This document shows positions 52,800 to 63,463 of a stretch of DNA of 64,000 nucleotides, piece after piece (the first letter of the stretch is position 1; each line of letters opens with the position of its first letter). This DNA comes from Ichthyophis bannanicus. Taxonomy: Eukaryota; Chordata; Amphibia; Gymnophiona; Ichthyophiidae. The translations under genes and the position numbers were made by a program. Under the pieces are notes generated by a model. The model was given only the letters and a program-made list of their open reading frames with translations, had not been told where the DNA came from and did not search any database. The DNA lies in contig CM066033.1 of NCBI GenBank assembly GCA_033557465.1, positions 387,631,289 to 387,695,288 of the forward strand, read 5' to 3'.

Positions 52800-54887
52800 C
52801 TATCCCGCCTCAAGGTTAGCATCACTCACTTCAGCAAGAAGTTCTTCAGGAAGGAACTTACTGGGATGACACGGTCTAAGCTGATTAATGTGGACCCATT
52901 TAAGGGAGCCTTCCCCCTCAATACCTGACTTCATTCGAATTTGATAAGCAACAGGGGAGGCTTTATCCACAATAGGAAATGGACCGTTCCAGCTAGGTAG
53001 AAATTTACAGTCTTTGACCTTATTCTTACCAAAATTGTAGTAGAATACCTTATCGCCAATCTGGTATTCTTTAGAGGTAGTCCTCAAATCATAGTAGGCC
53101 TTCCTACCCCTAGCAGCAGTGTCCAAATTCTTTTGGGCAAAGGCAAAGGCACTTTGCAAGTGTTGTCTTAAATGGGCAACATATTCATGAGCAGTTGTAG
53201 CAGCAGCGAGATTCACATCATTAGTCCTGTAAAGAAGATGAAGGGGTAAAACCATGTCCCTACCTGTCATCATCTCAAAAGGGGACACACCAGTAGCACG
53301 ATGACGCGTGGCTCTGATAGCCATCAGGACCAAGGGCAGTTTGATGTCCCAGTCCTTCCCAGAGGAAGAAACGTACTTTTTCAAGATACTGATGATAGTT
53401 TTGTTTGCTCTCTCCACTTGTCCAGAGGATTGCGGACGATAGGCAATGTGGACTTTGGCCTTCACACCTAGTACCTTCCACAGATGCTTAATGACTTGTC
53501 CCGTGAAGTGAGAACCCTGGTCGGATTCCACTCGCATGGGGAGGCCCCACCTGCTGAAAACATGGTTTAACAACAAGGTGGCCGTGGTCTCGGCGGTACA
53601 CTTGGGTGCTGGGATGCACTCGACCCACTTAGTAAATGAGCAGGTAACTGTCAACATATATTTGTTGCCTCGAGAGGATCGGGGCACGGGGCCGATCCAA
53701 TCAATCTGGAGATCAGACCAAGGCATGGTCAGACCTCTGTTTCTCAAAGGTGCTCTATGAGAAGGAGCTGCAGGTTGGAATCTGCAACAGGTCAGACAAC
53801 CTTTAGTATACAATTGTACATCTTGGTACATGTGGGGCCAGTAGGCCACTTGTTTCAACGTTTCATAGGTTATTCGATCACCTCTATGACCGGCACAAGG
53901 CTCATCATGAGCGTGCTGTAGCATAACTCCACGGAAGGCCCGAAGTACCACCCATTGCACAATACCATGCTTACTCGTTCGTATCAACAGATCTTTCTGG
54001 AGATGAAACATGTCCTTGGAGATGTAGAGGATCCTCAGTTCCTCATCGTCCTGACAATCCTCCAGAGTTAATGGGTGTTCCTGGGGGTTCTGCAGAAAAA
54101 GGTAGAAACGTCCAAGAGTAGGATCTTGTTTCTGGGCTTGCACGAGGTCGAGATCTGTGCTCTCGCCACACCATTGAACCACAGGGGGCATGGTGGATAA
54201 TTGAGCTTGTCGCCGGGTAACCGCCGTCACCATTTGAAGCCCATTGGTCTCGGGAGCCTCCAACTGCCAGAGGTCTCCAGAGACAGCACCCTCCTTGGCA
54301 AGCTGATCAGCTAGATCATTTCCAATCTTGTCAGGGTTATCAACACAGGAGTGACCTTTCACTTTCTTCCAGTAGATGGTCATGTCATTTTCATGAGCTA
54401 CCTTGTCCAAGGCCAGAATCAATCTGGCATGTTTGACAGGTTTCCCTTTGGAATTCAGCATATTGTTAGATTTCCAAATGGGTAAGTGGGAAACAAAATT
54501 CTGTCGGACGTAGTCTGAATCAGTATAGATGGTTAGGGTGTGAACCCCTCCCTGAGCAGCGGACTGGAGAGCTGCCAGGGCTGCAGCTAGCTCTGCATAC
54601 TGATTAGTCTTGGTACCCAGACGGTACTTGAAGGGTTCACAAGGGTGGTTCTGGTTCCAAACTACACCTATACCTGCTACCAGTTCATGGTCAGGCTCTC
54701 GACGGTAAGCACAACCGTCCACATACACCTTGGGGTAGCCTTTACAGAGGTTCTCATCGTAAGGACGATGACGAGAAGGCTCAGGCATACATGACTCCAT
54801 ATTGGTGTCTAAATTACCCACTAAAGGTGCTCTGGCAGTGCAATTCAGCCAGGCCCTGTGCGGCGGCATCCTTGCGGTTTTGAGCAT
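52800..54887 (-). CDS. ERV RNase H and integrase
   Basis: A 695-residue open frame overlapping the RT frame by 74 nt. Residues about 50-195 are an RNase H of retroviral type, with acidic residues in VYVDGCAYR, NQYAELAAAL, IYTDSDYV and NDLADQLAKEG. Residues about 330-640 are integrase, with an HHCC zinc domain (CAGHRGDR, then CLTCCRF), catalytic acids in QIDWIGP, ESDQGSHF and GQVERANK, and a C-terminal domain (SWNGPFPIVDKASPVAYQI). All catalytic residues appear present. The first roughly 45 residues are probably out-of-frame overlap rather than native sequence. Confidence 0.85.
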   Translation of the reverse strand: MLKTARMPPHRAWLNCTARAPLVGNLDTNMESCMPEPSRHRPYDENLCKGYPKVYVDGCAYRREPDHELVAGIGVVWNQNHPCEPFKYRLGTKTNQYAELAAALAALQSAAQGGVHTLTIYTDSDYVRQNFVSHLPIWKSNNMLNSKGKPVKHARLILALDKVAHENDMTIYWKKVKGHSCVDNPDKIGNDLADQLAKEGAVSGDLWQLEAPETNGLQMVTAVTRRQAQLSTMPPVVQWCGESTDLDLVQAQKQDPTLGRFYLFLQNPQEHPLTLEDCQDDEELRILYISKDMFHLQKDLLIRTSKHGIVQWVVLRAFRGVMLQHAHDEPCAGHRGDRITYETLKQVAYWPHMYQDVQLYTKGCLTCCRFQPAAPSHRAPLRNRGLTMPWSDLQIDWIGPVPRSSRGNKYMLTVTCSFTKWVECIPAPKCTAETTATLLLNHVFSRWGLPMRVESDQGSHFTGQVIKHLWKVLGVKAKVHIAYRPQSSGQVERANKTIISILKKYVSSSGKDWDIKLPLVLMAIRATRHRATGVSPFEMMTGRDMVLPLHLLYRTNDVNLAAATTAHEYVAHLRQHLQSAFAFAQKNLDTAARGRKAYYDLRTTSKEYQIGDKVFYYNFGKNKVKDCKFLPSWNGPFPIVDKASPVAYQIRMKSGIEGEGSLKWVHINQLRPCHPSKFLPEELLAEVSDANLEAG

Positions 54888-56412
54888 ACCTAACTTCTAG
54901 GGGCCAGCCCTGAAGTGCTAAGGTCCAGGAGACAATGCGACTGTTTGACACTTGTCCCGATTTAATCCGATCACTGCCTAGGAACTTGATGGGTTGGTGA
55001 TGAGTCTCAACAACCAACCTCTCACCTTGGATATAACTGCGGAAATATTGGAGGGCCCAGACTGTGGACAACAAGGATTTCTCACAGTCAGAGTATTTCT
55101 TCTCCACTTCCGTTAAAGCTTTGCTGGCATAGGCAATAACTTTCCTATCTGTGTCATGCATCTGGTACAGAACAGCACTCATAGAGTGATCAGTGAAACC
55201 TAGTTCCACGAAGAATTCTCTGCCACTCTCTGGATAGGCAAGACAGGGAGCTCGACTCAAAGCTGCCTTCAGCTCTTCTAGAGCTGCCTCTTGGTCGGGA
55301 TTCCATACCCAAGGTTCATCTCTTTTGAGGAGTTTGACCAGGGGTCGGGAAATCTCCGCATATTGATCCACAAATTGGCGTGAATAATTGCAAATGCCCA
55401 AGAATGAGCGCAGCTCACTCACGTTGGTCGGACATTTGAGTTGTTGCAAGGCCGCAATTCTCTTCCTTTGAGGCCGCAGTCCCTCAGCAGAAACTTCGTA
55501 ACCCAAATAATTGAGGGATTTCCGGCACCATTGGCCCTTTGACAAGGACAGCTTTGCTCCCGCAGCTCTCAGTTGCTGGAAAACATGCTCTATTTCTTGA
55601 AAATGATCAGTGAAACTGGCGCTCTTCACCAGAATGTCGTCTACATAGACGAGGGTGCCTCTAGTCTCAGCATCAGGCAAAGCCTTATGCAGGAAAATAT
55701 TGAAGTCTGCTGGGGCATTCAAATAACCAAACGGTGTCCGATTCCAAGTATATTGTCGCCTACCGAAGGTAAAAGCCAGCTTATGCTGATCTTCTGGATG
55801 GACAGGTATAGTCCAAAATCCTGAGGCCAGATCCAGGCTTGTAAAGTACCTTGCACCCTTAATGGTGGCTAAGTTCTGTTCCAGATGTGCCATAGGCCAT
55901 CTGGATAGAGGTACCTTTTTATTAAGCTGGCGATAGTCCAAAGCTAAGCGCCAGCTAGAATCCTTCTTGATGACAGGCCACAGTGGGGCATTGTAAGTAC
56001 TGTTGCATTGACGTATAATTCCCTTTTGTTCCAGGGAATTAATGATTTCCTGAACGGATTCATAGGAGGCCAATGGGATTTTATACTGCCTCACAAAGAC
56101 AGGTTTACTGTTTGGATCCGTAGGAATACGGGTGACATGTAGGTCGGTGAGACCACAGTCATAGGTGTCAGTGGCAAACAGGTCCTTGTGACGGTACAGC
56201 AGTGCTTTTAATTGGGCCTTTTCTGACTCATCAGTGCAGGCGTCTGCTGCAGCAAGTTTTCCCGCAACCATTTCGTCAAATCCCAGAACAGGTTTGTTTG
56301 AAGGTATTTCAACCTTCTCCTCAATCTCATCTTGGAGAGAGGAGACCTGGATGGCTTGGACAGCATGGGGCTCCCCCCCCCTGGTGGGTGAGGGAACTAA
56401 CAGCCTCATCAA
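54814..56412 (-). CDS. ERV reverse transcriptase and connection domain
   Basis: A 532-residue open frame. RT spans about residues 90-330, with WRLALDYRQLNK, motif A in FTSLDLASGFW, and an intact YVDD box (LVYVDDILVKS). Residues 375-500 are a Gypsy-like, degenerate RNase H acting as connection domain (FTDHSMSAVLYQ, IAYASKALTEVEKKYS). The upstream boundary lies near a poly-C tract at 56377-56384, where the frame changes from the preceding protease region. No internal stop is seen. Confidence 0.85.
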   Translation of the reverse strand: MMRLLVPSPTRGGEPHAVQAIQVSSLQDEIEEKVEIPSNKPVLGFDEMVAGKLAAADACTDESEKAQLKALLYRHKDLFATDTYDCGLTDLHVTRIPTDPNSKPVFVRQYKIPLASYESVQEIINSLEQKGIIRQCNSTYNAPLWPVIKKDSSWRLALDYRQLNKKVPLSRWPMAHLEQNLATIKGARYFTSLDLASGFWTIPVHPEDQHKLAFTFGRRQYTWNRTPFGYLNAPADFNIFLHKALPDAETRGTLVYVDDILVKSASFTDHFQEIEHVFQQLRAAGAKLSLSKGQWCRKSLNYLGYEVSAEGLRPQRKRIAALQQLKCPTNVSELRSFLGICNYSRQFVDQYAEISRPLVKLLKRDEPWVWNPDQEAALEELKAALSRAPCLAYPESGREFFVELGFTDHSMSAVLYQMHDTDRKVIAYASKALTEVEKKYSDCEKSLLSTVWALQYFRSYIQGERLVVETHHQPIKFLGSDRIKSGQVSNSRIVSWTLALQGWPLEVRYAQNRKDAAAQGLAELHCQSTFSG

Positions 56413-56468
56413 GTTTACTTGACAAAATCAGATGGTCAGACTCGAGGTCCACCTGTGAGGTCACAGCA

Positions 56469-57488
56469 CTATGTGGCCAGACAAACTGTAAGGTGAGGAG
56501 GCCTCGGGGTGAGGATCGAACACACGCAGGGGTCCCCCCCCCCCCCTTCACAGATGTTCCAGGAAACAGGGGCTTCCCCAATAATCTGGAGACCCAATTC
56601 CACACTTGGGAACGATTCTCCCACTAGGAATCCCAGGGGTTCGCCTTTCACAAGGTGAATGCGATCTGGATTTGGATTGGTGAGTAATAAGTGTAAGGAG
56701 GGAGTTGTGGCCTCCATGCAGGGTATGGGACCCATGGCTAGGCCCAGCTCCTCAAAATGGGAATTTGGACTGAAGAAGACCAAGTTGTCTGAGACCACAT
56801 GTCCTCGGGTCACCTGTATCGGAAGGGGACAATCCTGTACCCTCCCAGGTATGTGGATGTCTTCTGCACAGACCACTTCACAGACTTGAGGAATAGTCTG
56901 ACCAGCCCGTAGGGATGGGCGGGCACCAGAGAAATCCACCGGATCTCCTTCCATCCTACTCCAGAGGATGTTGTTCACAAAATCCACATAATTTCCCAGT
57001 CGAACAAGGCAATCTGAGCCTAAGGAGAGGGGCACCTCAAGTCCTCTGATGATGGAGAAGGTGTGCCGAAAACCTTTGACCCCAACTTGCAAGGGGAGAT
57101 TGCAGTAGCCCATTAATGTCTTGAGCCCTTCCCCAGACACTTGGAACGAAGTCTTCGGTCCCATTACCCAATCAAGGGTAAGCTGTTGTTTGAGCCGATA
57201 GAAAAGAGTCTCACTGATGAGGGAGTGGTCACAGTGGGGTAATAGGTAGGCCCTTTCCTTTTGGGACATGCCCACCTGCACATATATAAAGGGACCTTTC
57301 TCAGCCGAGAATATGTCCGTCAGTCTCCTAGGGTGATCTAGGCAGGGATGGGATGGAGGAGGGGTTTGCACCTCACAACCTTCCACAGGTTCCCTCAGGA
57401 ATATCTGCAGGCAGTCAGTATCAAGGACAATGTTAGCTACTGAACCCACTGCAGAAATATTACACAAATTCTGAGAGGCGTAGCACAT
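56469..57488 (-). pseudogene. ERV protease-like region
   Basis: A 339-residue frame directly after the 5' LTR and leader. Residues about 85-170 resemble a retropepsin by flanking sequence (a SLIS segment, later a SLGSDCLVRLG segment). However, the usual DTG or DSG active site is not present; the place reads PHCDHS. Residues 200-310 resemble the linker before RT. A poly-C run at 56536-56548 coincides with the end of the likely native frame. No gag precedes it. Confidence 0.55.
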
Positions 57489-57522
57489 TCAGAAAGACTC
57501 ATCCCTTGGAAGAGACCCCATA

Positions 57523-58551
57523 TGTAGGGTATAGTAGTAGCACAAAAATAAGTTAGACTCTCTGTTGTCTAGGGGAATATGGCTACTATCCCAGCCCAAA
57601 GTTCTGTGAGTTATTCTGGCAATGAGCCACGAAAGAATTCTGGTCTGCAGATATATATTAGACTTTATTATAGGCAACCAAATAGAAAAATATACATACA
57701 CATATATAGCTAATTAGAAACATGAGGTAAAAAGTTGTTATGGTACAGATGTACACTTGGACAACGTAATAAATCAGATTAGTAACCAGACATCACTGAT
57801 TCGCTCTGCACTGAGGAAAAGCAAGAAATATATTGCTAACCCCTTTGCCCATCCAGGAGAGAAGAGATAAGCCAGTACCTTAGCTCCGTCGGCACTCAGA
57901 AGCAGCTTCTAGCTAGTGCGGGCTCTAGCTTTGTCAGGCGAGCCGCAGTAAGTCCGAACCGGAGGTATCTGTGAAAGTCTTATCTCAGACCTGTGGAAGA
58001 CAGCCTAGCCCACACGTAGGGGCCGTCTGGCGGAAGGCTCAGGGCGCAGGAATCAGGTACGCAGTGCACAGCAGCAGGACCGGTGCAGAAGTCTGTATGT
58101 CCAGGTGGGGAAAAGCCCCAACTCTCTCTTACTCTCCAACTTACAACTTCCAGCGCAGAATGCAGAATTCTGTGTGAGAATCCTCCGTCATAGGTCCGAT
58201 GATTGGTTGGCAGCAGGCAGTCTGAGGTGTTCTCAGCGAATCAGGAGGTCGATGATGAGCAGCTTCTTGCAAACAAAGGAGCCATGGTAAAAAGTCAGGC
58301 AGAAGCAACAGTATGTAACTTCTGGCCATGTACAAGTGTCCAAGGCCAGCCACGGACAATAGCCTCTGTATGCATGCTTAGAAACGCTGATCCAGCAGTT
58401 GCTTGAAGGACAGGCTTATAGCCAAACGTCAGAGCAAAAGTGTAGTGAAGAATCCATCTTGGCTGTGCAGTTTGGTTCATTTTGGTTCAGGCCTGAGTTG
58501 CTGAGCAGGCCGGAGATTTGCATGTAGAATTGCAGGGGTACCAGCCCTACA
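57523..58551 (-). repeat. ERV 5' LTR
   Basis: A 1029-bp LTR matching the 3' LTR. On the minus strand it is followed by TATGGGGTCTCTTCCAAGGG, the likely primer-binding region. Small ORFs seen in both LTRs have no family motif. Confidence 0.9.
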
Positions 58552-58555
58552 CTCC

Positions 58556-59052
58556 CCACACCCCTTCTCACTCTTCCTCTAGCTACTATTCATATGTCTC
58601 TAGGATACCCTCCAGATTTTTATATTTCTCCCTCCATGTGTTTTTATTATTATTATTTTAAAGCAGGGGATCAGGTCAGGAGCTAGTGGTAGTCTCCATA
58701 TTCCAGCCTGGCTGTAGCAAGGAAAAAAAAGCAAGTTCAAAAAGGTTTCAGGTTGGTGACCTGGCAGAAAAAATCACCACTGTTTTCTATTTATTTATTT
58801 AGCTAACTAACTAAATAAATGTATTGAAGTACTAAATACATTTATTTAGCAATTTTATATATTTGCCTCCCCCACATTTCTCTGTTCCCTTCCTCAGGAA
58901 CTTTTCTATCCCTAGCACCTCCCTCCTTAATTTCATTTTCATTTCACCTCTTAAGCTCCTTTTTTATCTTCTGTGCCCTTGAATTCTTTTCTCTTTCTCC
59001 AGCAGATTATTCTTTTTTATATAATGCATGTCTTTACATGTATAGTTTAAGG
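58556..59052. other. Unassigned spacer with AT hairpin
   Basis: No gene. An exact 15-bp inverted repeat lies at 58811-58825 and 58835-58849 (CTAAATAAATGTATT and its inverse). Confidence 0.5.
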
Positions 59053-59747
59053 CTTCTCCCGCCACCATCATCAGCTCTCCCCTCACGGGAATCGGAGCCT
59101 CCAGCAGCGGGAGGAGCAGCGGCCATCCCTGCCCAATCGGGGCAGGCAAGCACATTTTAAAAGCTATCGCGCCATTAGGCGCTAGAAGAGACTTCTCCCG
59201 CCACCATCATCAGCTCTCCCCTCCCGGGGATCGGAGCCTCCAGCAGCGGGAGGAGCAGCAGCCATCCCTGCCCAATCGGGGCAGGCAAGCACATTTTAAA
59301 AGCTATCGCGTCATTAGGCGCTAGAAGAGACTTCTCCCGCCACTATCATCAGCTCTCCCCTCCCGGGGATTGGAGCCTCCAGTAGCGGGAGGAGCAGCGG
59401 CCATCCCTGCCCAATTGGGGCAGGCAAGCACATTTTAAAAGCTATCGCGTCATTAGGCACTAGAAGAGACTTCTCCCGCCACCATCATCAGCTCTCCCCT
59501 CACGGGGATTGGAGCCTCCAGCAGCGGGAGGAGCAGCGGCCATCCCTGCCCAATCGGGGCAGGCAAGTACATTTTAAAAGCTACCACGCCATTAGGCGCT
59601 AGAAGAGACTTCTCCCGCCACCATCATCAGCTCTCCCCTCCCGGGGATCGGAGCCTTCAGCAGCGGGAGGAGCAGCAGCCATCCCTGCCCAATCGGGGCA
59701 GGCAAGCACATTTTAAAATCTTTCGCGCCATTAGGCGCGCCCATGCC
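59053..59747. repeat. Five 139-bp tandem repeats in L2-C 5' UTR
   Basis: Units start CTTCTCCCGCCACCATCATC at 59053, 59192, 59331, 59470 and 59609. Each ends near ATTAGGCGCTAGAAGAGA, except the last, which passes into unique leader. Divergence among units is low. They contain CCGGGGATCGGAGCC and a CCCAATCGGGGCAGG block. Their position suggests promoter monomers like those of mouse L1. Confidence 0.95.
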
Positions 59748-60291
59748 TGAGGGCCTCGCCAGAGGGTCCTTAGGCGCGGGCCTATAAGCAGAGAACTATC
59801 GCACCCTTCCTGAATTGGAAGAAGGATCTGTCAAACTCAGCTACCACCAACTCTCCAATTTCTAAGCAAAGCGCTGACCTGCGGGCTTCCTCTTCGGAGT
59901 GAGACTACTTCCCAGTGAACCCGGAATACTCCCGGACGAAACAGCACACTCTCCTAACCCATCGGAGCAGCCCCCACCGCTTAGAAGAGCACACCTGACA
60001 AAGCATAATCAGCGCACAGAATTAATTATAGATCAAACGCCCTCTCAAAAGTCGAGCACGAGAGCGCATGAATCATCAACCCCTGGAGGTATAAGGTAAA
60101 ATATCCATAACTTTATAAGCGACTAGCAAATGCAAAGTCCATAGTGAATGGACCACAAGTAGTATCAACTACAAACAGCCCCAACCAACAACTACAGGAT
60201 ACCTCCCCTGAACATAACAAACCAATCCAGTAAACAACTTAAGCAACTCAAGTGACTGTACCACTAGAACTTTTGACAATGGAACTGCTCA

Positions 60292-60965
60292 ATGTATGTT
60301 ATATTACTGTTCTTACTATACCTAACAGCATGTACGTATAACTGCTTTGCAAACCCAATCTATATCCTCCCCTACATATGGCAACCATTTCACCCACAAA
60401 ACACATTTATATGGCAGTCATTACATCCACACAACCTACCTACAATACACACTCATACAATATTCACTTCTCCCCACCATATACACAATAAAGTCCTACA
60501 CACAACACGCAATCACCACAACACAAAGACAAAAGAAACACACCAACCAGGAAACATGACAAAAAAGCGAAAAATCCCACAACCTCACAAAATTACTCAC
60601 ATACCACAACACCACAAGGTTACCTATGCCCCATGCACATACATACTAATAAATGCCAGGTCAATAAGAAACAAAGTACACATTATTCAAAACATCATCA
60701 CAGATGAAATACCAGACATCCTCTGTGTCACGGAAACATGGATCACTGAATCCGATCCTATCATAATCAACCAACTAAAAAAACCTGGATACAAACTTTT
60801 TAACTCTCCACGTACCAACAAAAGAGGAGGAGGAGTACCAATCCTAGCCAAAGATTCATTAAACCTAACCGATACATCACAAGACACTGTCGAAGGAATC
60901 GACATACTAAAACTCGAGAGCACAACACAGGCCATCTGCCTCATATACAGACCACCTTCATCGCG
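60292..60965 (+). CDS. L2-C endonuclease N-terminal part
   Basis: The frame opens at 60292. A Met at 60556 (MTKKRKIPQPHK) lies nearer the domain, and the upstream residues are Thr/His-rich without motif. The endonuclease starts with YILINARSIRNKVHII (catalytic Asn) and has ILCVTETWI (catalytic Glu) and RGGGVPILAK. At about 60955-60970 (LIYRPPSS) the text continues in the next frame, where MKQLAAALEII begins. One small indel therefore separates this part from the following ORF. Confidence 0.85.
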
Positions 60966-60967
60966 TC

Positions 60968-63463
60968 ATGAAACAATTGGCCGCAGCGCTAGAAATAATT
61001 TCAACCACCGTCAGCAAAAAACACCAAATAATATTGGGAGACCTAAATCTAGCTTCAACCTTACTTACGCATTCAAATACATTCCTTGAAGCCATGGACC
61101 AGCTCGGCTACAAACAAATAATACATGAGGCCACACACAACAAGGGGAATACTTTGGATTTGGTATTCATACCCGAAAAACATCAACAAGAAGTAACCAA
61201 CAATTCCACCCCGCAGATCTTACATGTCCCTTGGTCCGACCACCACCTAATAAAATTTACTTTACTCATTCCGAACAAAGACACAAACCACCAACCTAGG
61301 CCCACAACACTGTCCAAAAGAAAATTCCAAATGCTTGACAAAGAAGCGTTAATACAATCTATTGCACCTCACATAGACCTGAACAACTCTAATTTAGAAG
61401 CTCTAATTGACCAGTGGAACAAAGGAATAGAGAAAATCGCAGAACCAAAACCCATAACTCATAATCAGATGACCCACACAACAAGAACTAAATCTGAGCC
61501 GTGGTACACCACAACACTAAAAATGATGAAAAAGGACCTAAGAAAACTGGAAAAGAAATGGAGACGAGGGAAAACACAGGAACGTAAAACAGAATACTTA
61601 ACTCTCCTCACAAAATACAAAGAGGAAATCAACCAGGCAAAAAAGATATACCATACCAACTTACTCAACAAATCACTGAACAGGCCCAGAGAATTGTTTG
61701 AATTAATTAAATCACTTACAAAAACATCCCAAGAAGACACCGCAAACTACCCTATTAAAGCACAAACATTGGCAGACCACTATGCCAGCAAATTAAACCC
61801 AACAGCATCCTCACTACCCCCACTAAACCAAGAAAATGACAACTCGATACAACAACCTGCGACCTTAAACACAATGGAGAAATGGAACACATTTCATAAA
61901 ACTGATGAGAAACAAATAATAAACCTAATCTCGAACCTAAACACCACAACCTCCCAATTAGATCCCTGTCCTGCAGCCTGGATCAAAACCTCTAAGCTAG
62001 AAATTGCCCAATTCATTACACATATTGTGAACCAATCTCTACAACAAGGAATCATGCCAACACCCCTTAAAAAATCACTTATAAGACCAATACTGAAAAA
62101 CAAAGCACTCAAAAAGGACGATCCAACCTCTTACCGCCCAATTTCAAGTATTCCGTTCCTAGCCAAAACTATCGAAAAAACAGTTCAACTACAATTACAG
62201 GACTATATTGACTCAAGAGAAGAACTAGACGACCAACAGTATGGTTTCCGGCAACACCACGGTGTTGAAACTCTACTTCTAGTACTTTTAGATAATCTAC
62301 TCAAAGGACTAGAAGACAGGAAGAAAATGTATATATTACTATTTATAGATTTATCAGCTGCCTTTGATACAGTCCATCACAAAACACTCATTGACAGATT
62401 GGCCTCTATGGGAATAACAGGAACAACATTGAAGTGGCTCACATCCTACTTAACAAACAGGATGCAGCAAGTTCTATTCAACGGCGAAAAAGCAAAAACA
62501 TTTCCCCAAACCCAAGGAATTCCGCAAGGATCAGCGTTATCTTCTCTACTCTTCAACCTCTACATAAAACCGGTCTGCAATATATTTCGGAAGCACAAGA
62601 TACAATACCATTTGTATGCCAATGATATAATGCTATACACACAATTGGACACAGAAAACCCAAACTACAATCATCTCGAGATCTGTCTAAAAGATATGCA
62701 AATCTGGCTGCTGCAAAACAATATGTCCATAAACCATAAAAAGACAGAAGTAATGTACATCTCCCGAAATCAAAACTTCAAACCACCCCCAACAATAACA
62801 ATGAACAACAACACTTCCTCGGTAAAGGAAGAGATAAAATACCTAGGAGTAATTCTTGACAGAAATTTAAAAATGGAAAAACACCTCCGATTAACTAACA
62901 GAGCAATTTTCCACAAAATAAAGGTTATTCAACCCCTACGCAACATCCTCGACCACTCAGACTTCAGAACTGTTGCACAAACTCTGCTCATCTCGCACTT
63001 CGATTACTGTAACTCCATCCTTCAAGGCCTGCCTAAAAAAAAACTAAAGATCCTTCAAATGGCTCAAAACGTTTCAGCCAGAGTGATCATGAAGAAGAAA
63101 ATCGCTGAACACATCACACCAATATTAGCTGAACTACACTGGCTGCCCATAACCACCCGTATAAAATACAAACTACTAGTTACAACATTCAAACTCATAC
63201 ACAACATAGCACCGTCATACCTCAACAACCTCATAAACACTCAACCCCCTTCCAGAAATAGAAGAATTTGCAACGCAAACACCTTATGCATACCAACCAG
63301 TATCAGATCAGCCAAAGCCTGCACAAGTAAGCGAGCCTTCACGTACACAGCACCTACCATATGGAACCAACTACCAACAGACCTGAGGTCAGTTAACGAC
63401 TTGAAAGACTTTAGAAAAAAGTTGAAAACGCACCTCTTTAACAAAGTATACGATCCAACTTAA
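60968..63463 (+). CDS. L2-C endonuclease C-terminus and reverse transcriptase
   Basis: An 831-residue open frame. Residues 15-100 finish the endonuclease (IILGDLNLAS, NTLDLVFI, WSDHHLIKF). A Lys-rich linker follows. RT covers about 350-620, with SYRPISSIPFLAK, motif A in LFIDLSAAFDTVHH, IPQGSALSSLLFNLY, and the catalytic box read as YAND (N552, 62621-62623) in place of YADD. The C-terminal domain follows (LISHFDYCNSILQGLP, ELHWLPITTRIKYKLL, APTIWNQLPTDLRSV). The Asn should abolish polymerase activity. The true start is in the preceding frame. Confidence 0.9.
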   Translation: MKQLAAALEIISTTVSKKHQIILGDLNLASTLLTHSNTFLEAMDQLGYKQIIHEATHNKGNTLDLVFIPEKHQQEVTNNSTPQILHVPWSDHHLIKFTLLIPNKDTNHQPRPTTLSKRKFQMLDKEALIQSIAPHIDLNNSNLEALIDQWNKGIEKIAEPKPITHNQMTHTTRTKSEPWYTTTLKMMKKDLRKLEKKWRRGKTQERKTEYLTLLTKYKEEINQAKKIYHTNLLNKSLNRPRELFELIKSLTKTSQEDTANYPIKAQTLADHYASKLNPTASSLPPLNQENDNSIQQPATLNTMEKWNTFHKTDEKQIINLISNLNTTTSQLDPCPAAWIKTSKLEIAQFITHIVNQSLQQGIMPTPLKKSLIRPILKNKALKKDDPTSYRPISSIPFLAKTIEKTVQLQLQDYIDSREELDDQQYGFRQHHGVETLLLVLLDNLLKGLEDRKKMYILLFIDLSAAFDTVHHKTLIDRLASMGITGTTLKWLTSYLTNRMQQVLFNGEKAKTFPQTQGIPQGSALSSLLFNLYIKPVCNIFRKHKIQYHLYANDIMLYTQLDTENPNYNHLEICLKDMQIWLLQNNMSINHKKTEVMYISRNQNFKPPPTITMNNNTSSVKEEIKYLGVILDRNLKMEKHLRLTNRAIFHKIKVIQPLRNILDHSDFRTVAQTLLISHFDYCNSILQGLPKKKLKILQMAQNVSARVIMKKKIAEHITPILAELHWLPITTRIKYKLLVTTFKLIHNIAPSYLNNLINTQPPSRNRRICNANTLCIPTSIRSAKACTSKRAFTYTAPTIWNQLPTDLRSVNDLKDFRKKLKTHLFNKVYDPT

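Larger units (their letters stand above)
50376..58551 (-). mobile_element. Endogenous retrovirus, defective
   Basis: A provirus on the minus strand with LTRs at 50376-51412 and 57523-58551 (TGTAGGGTATAG to CCCTACA) and a 4-bp TSD, CTCC (50372-50375, 58552-58555). The internal order from the right is protease-like, RT with a connection domain, second RNase H, integrase and env pieces. Gag is absent: only about 34 bp lie between the 5' LTR and the protease-like frame. Env lacks its middle. The LTRs differ at only about a dozen places plus small indels, so the insertion is relatively recent. Retroviral order with env and two RNase H-like domains favours a retrovirus over a plain Gypsy element. 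Confidence 0.85.

Noticed and set aside
59053..59747. CRISPR-like array
   Set aside because: The units are 139-bp direct tandem repeats without unique spacers, in a eukaryotic LINE leader.
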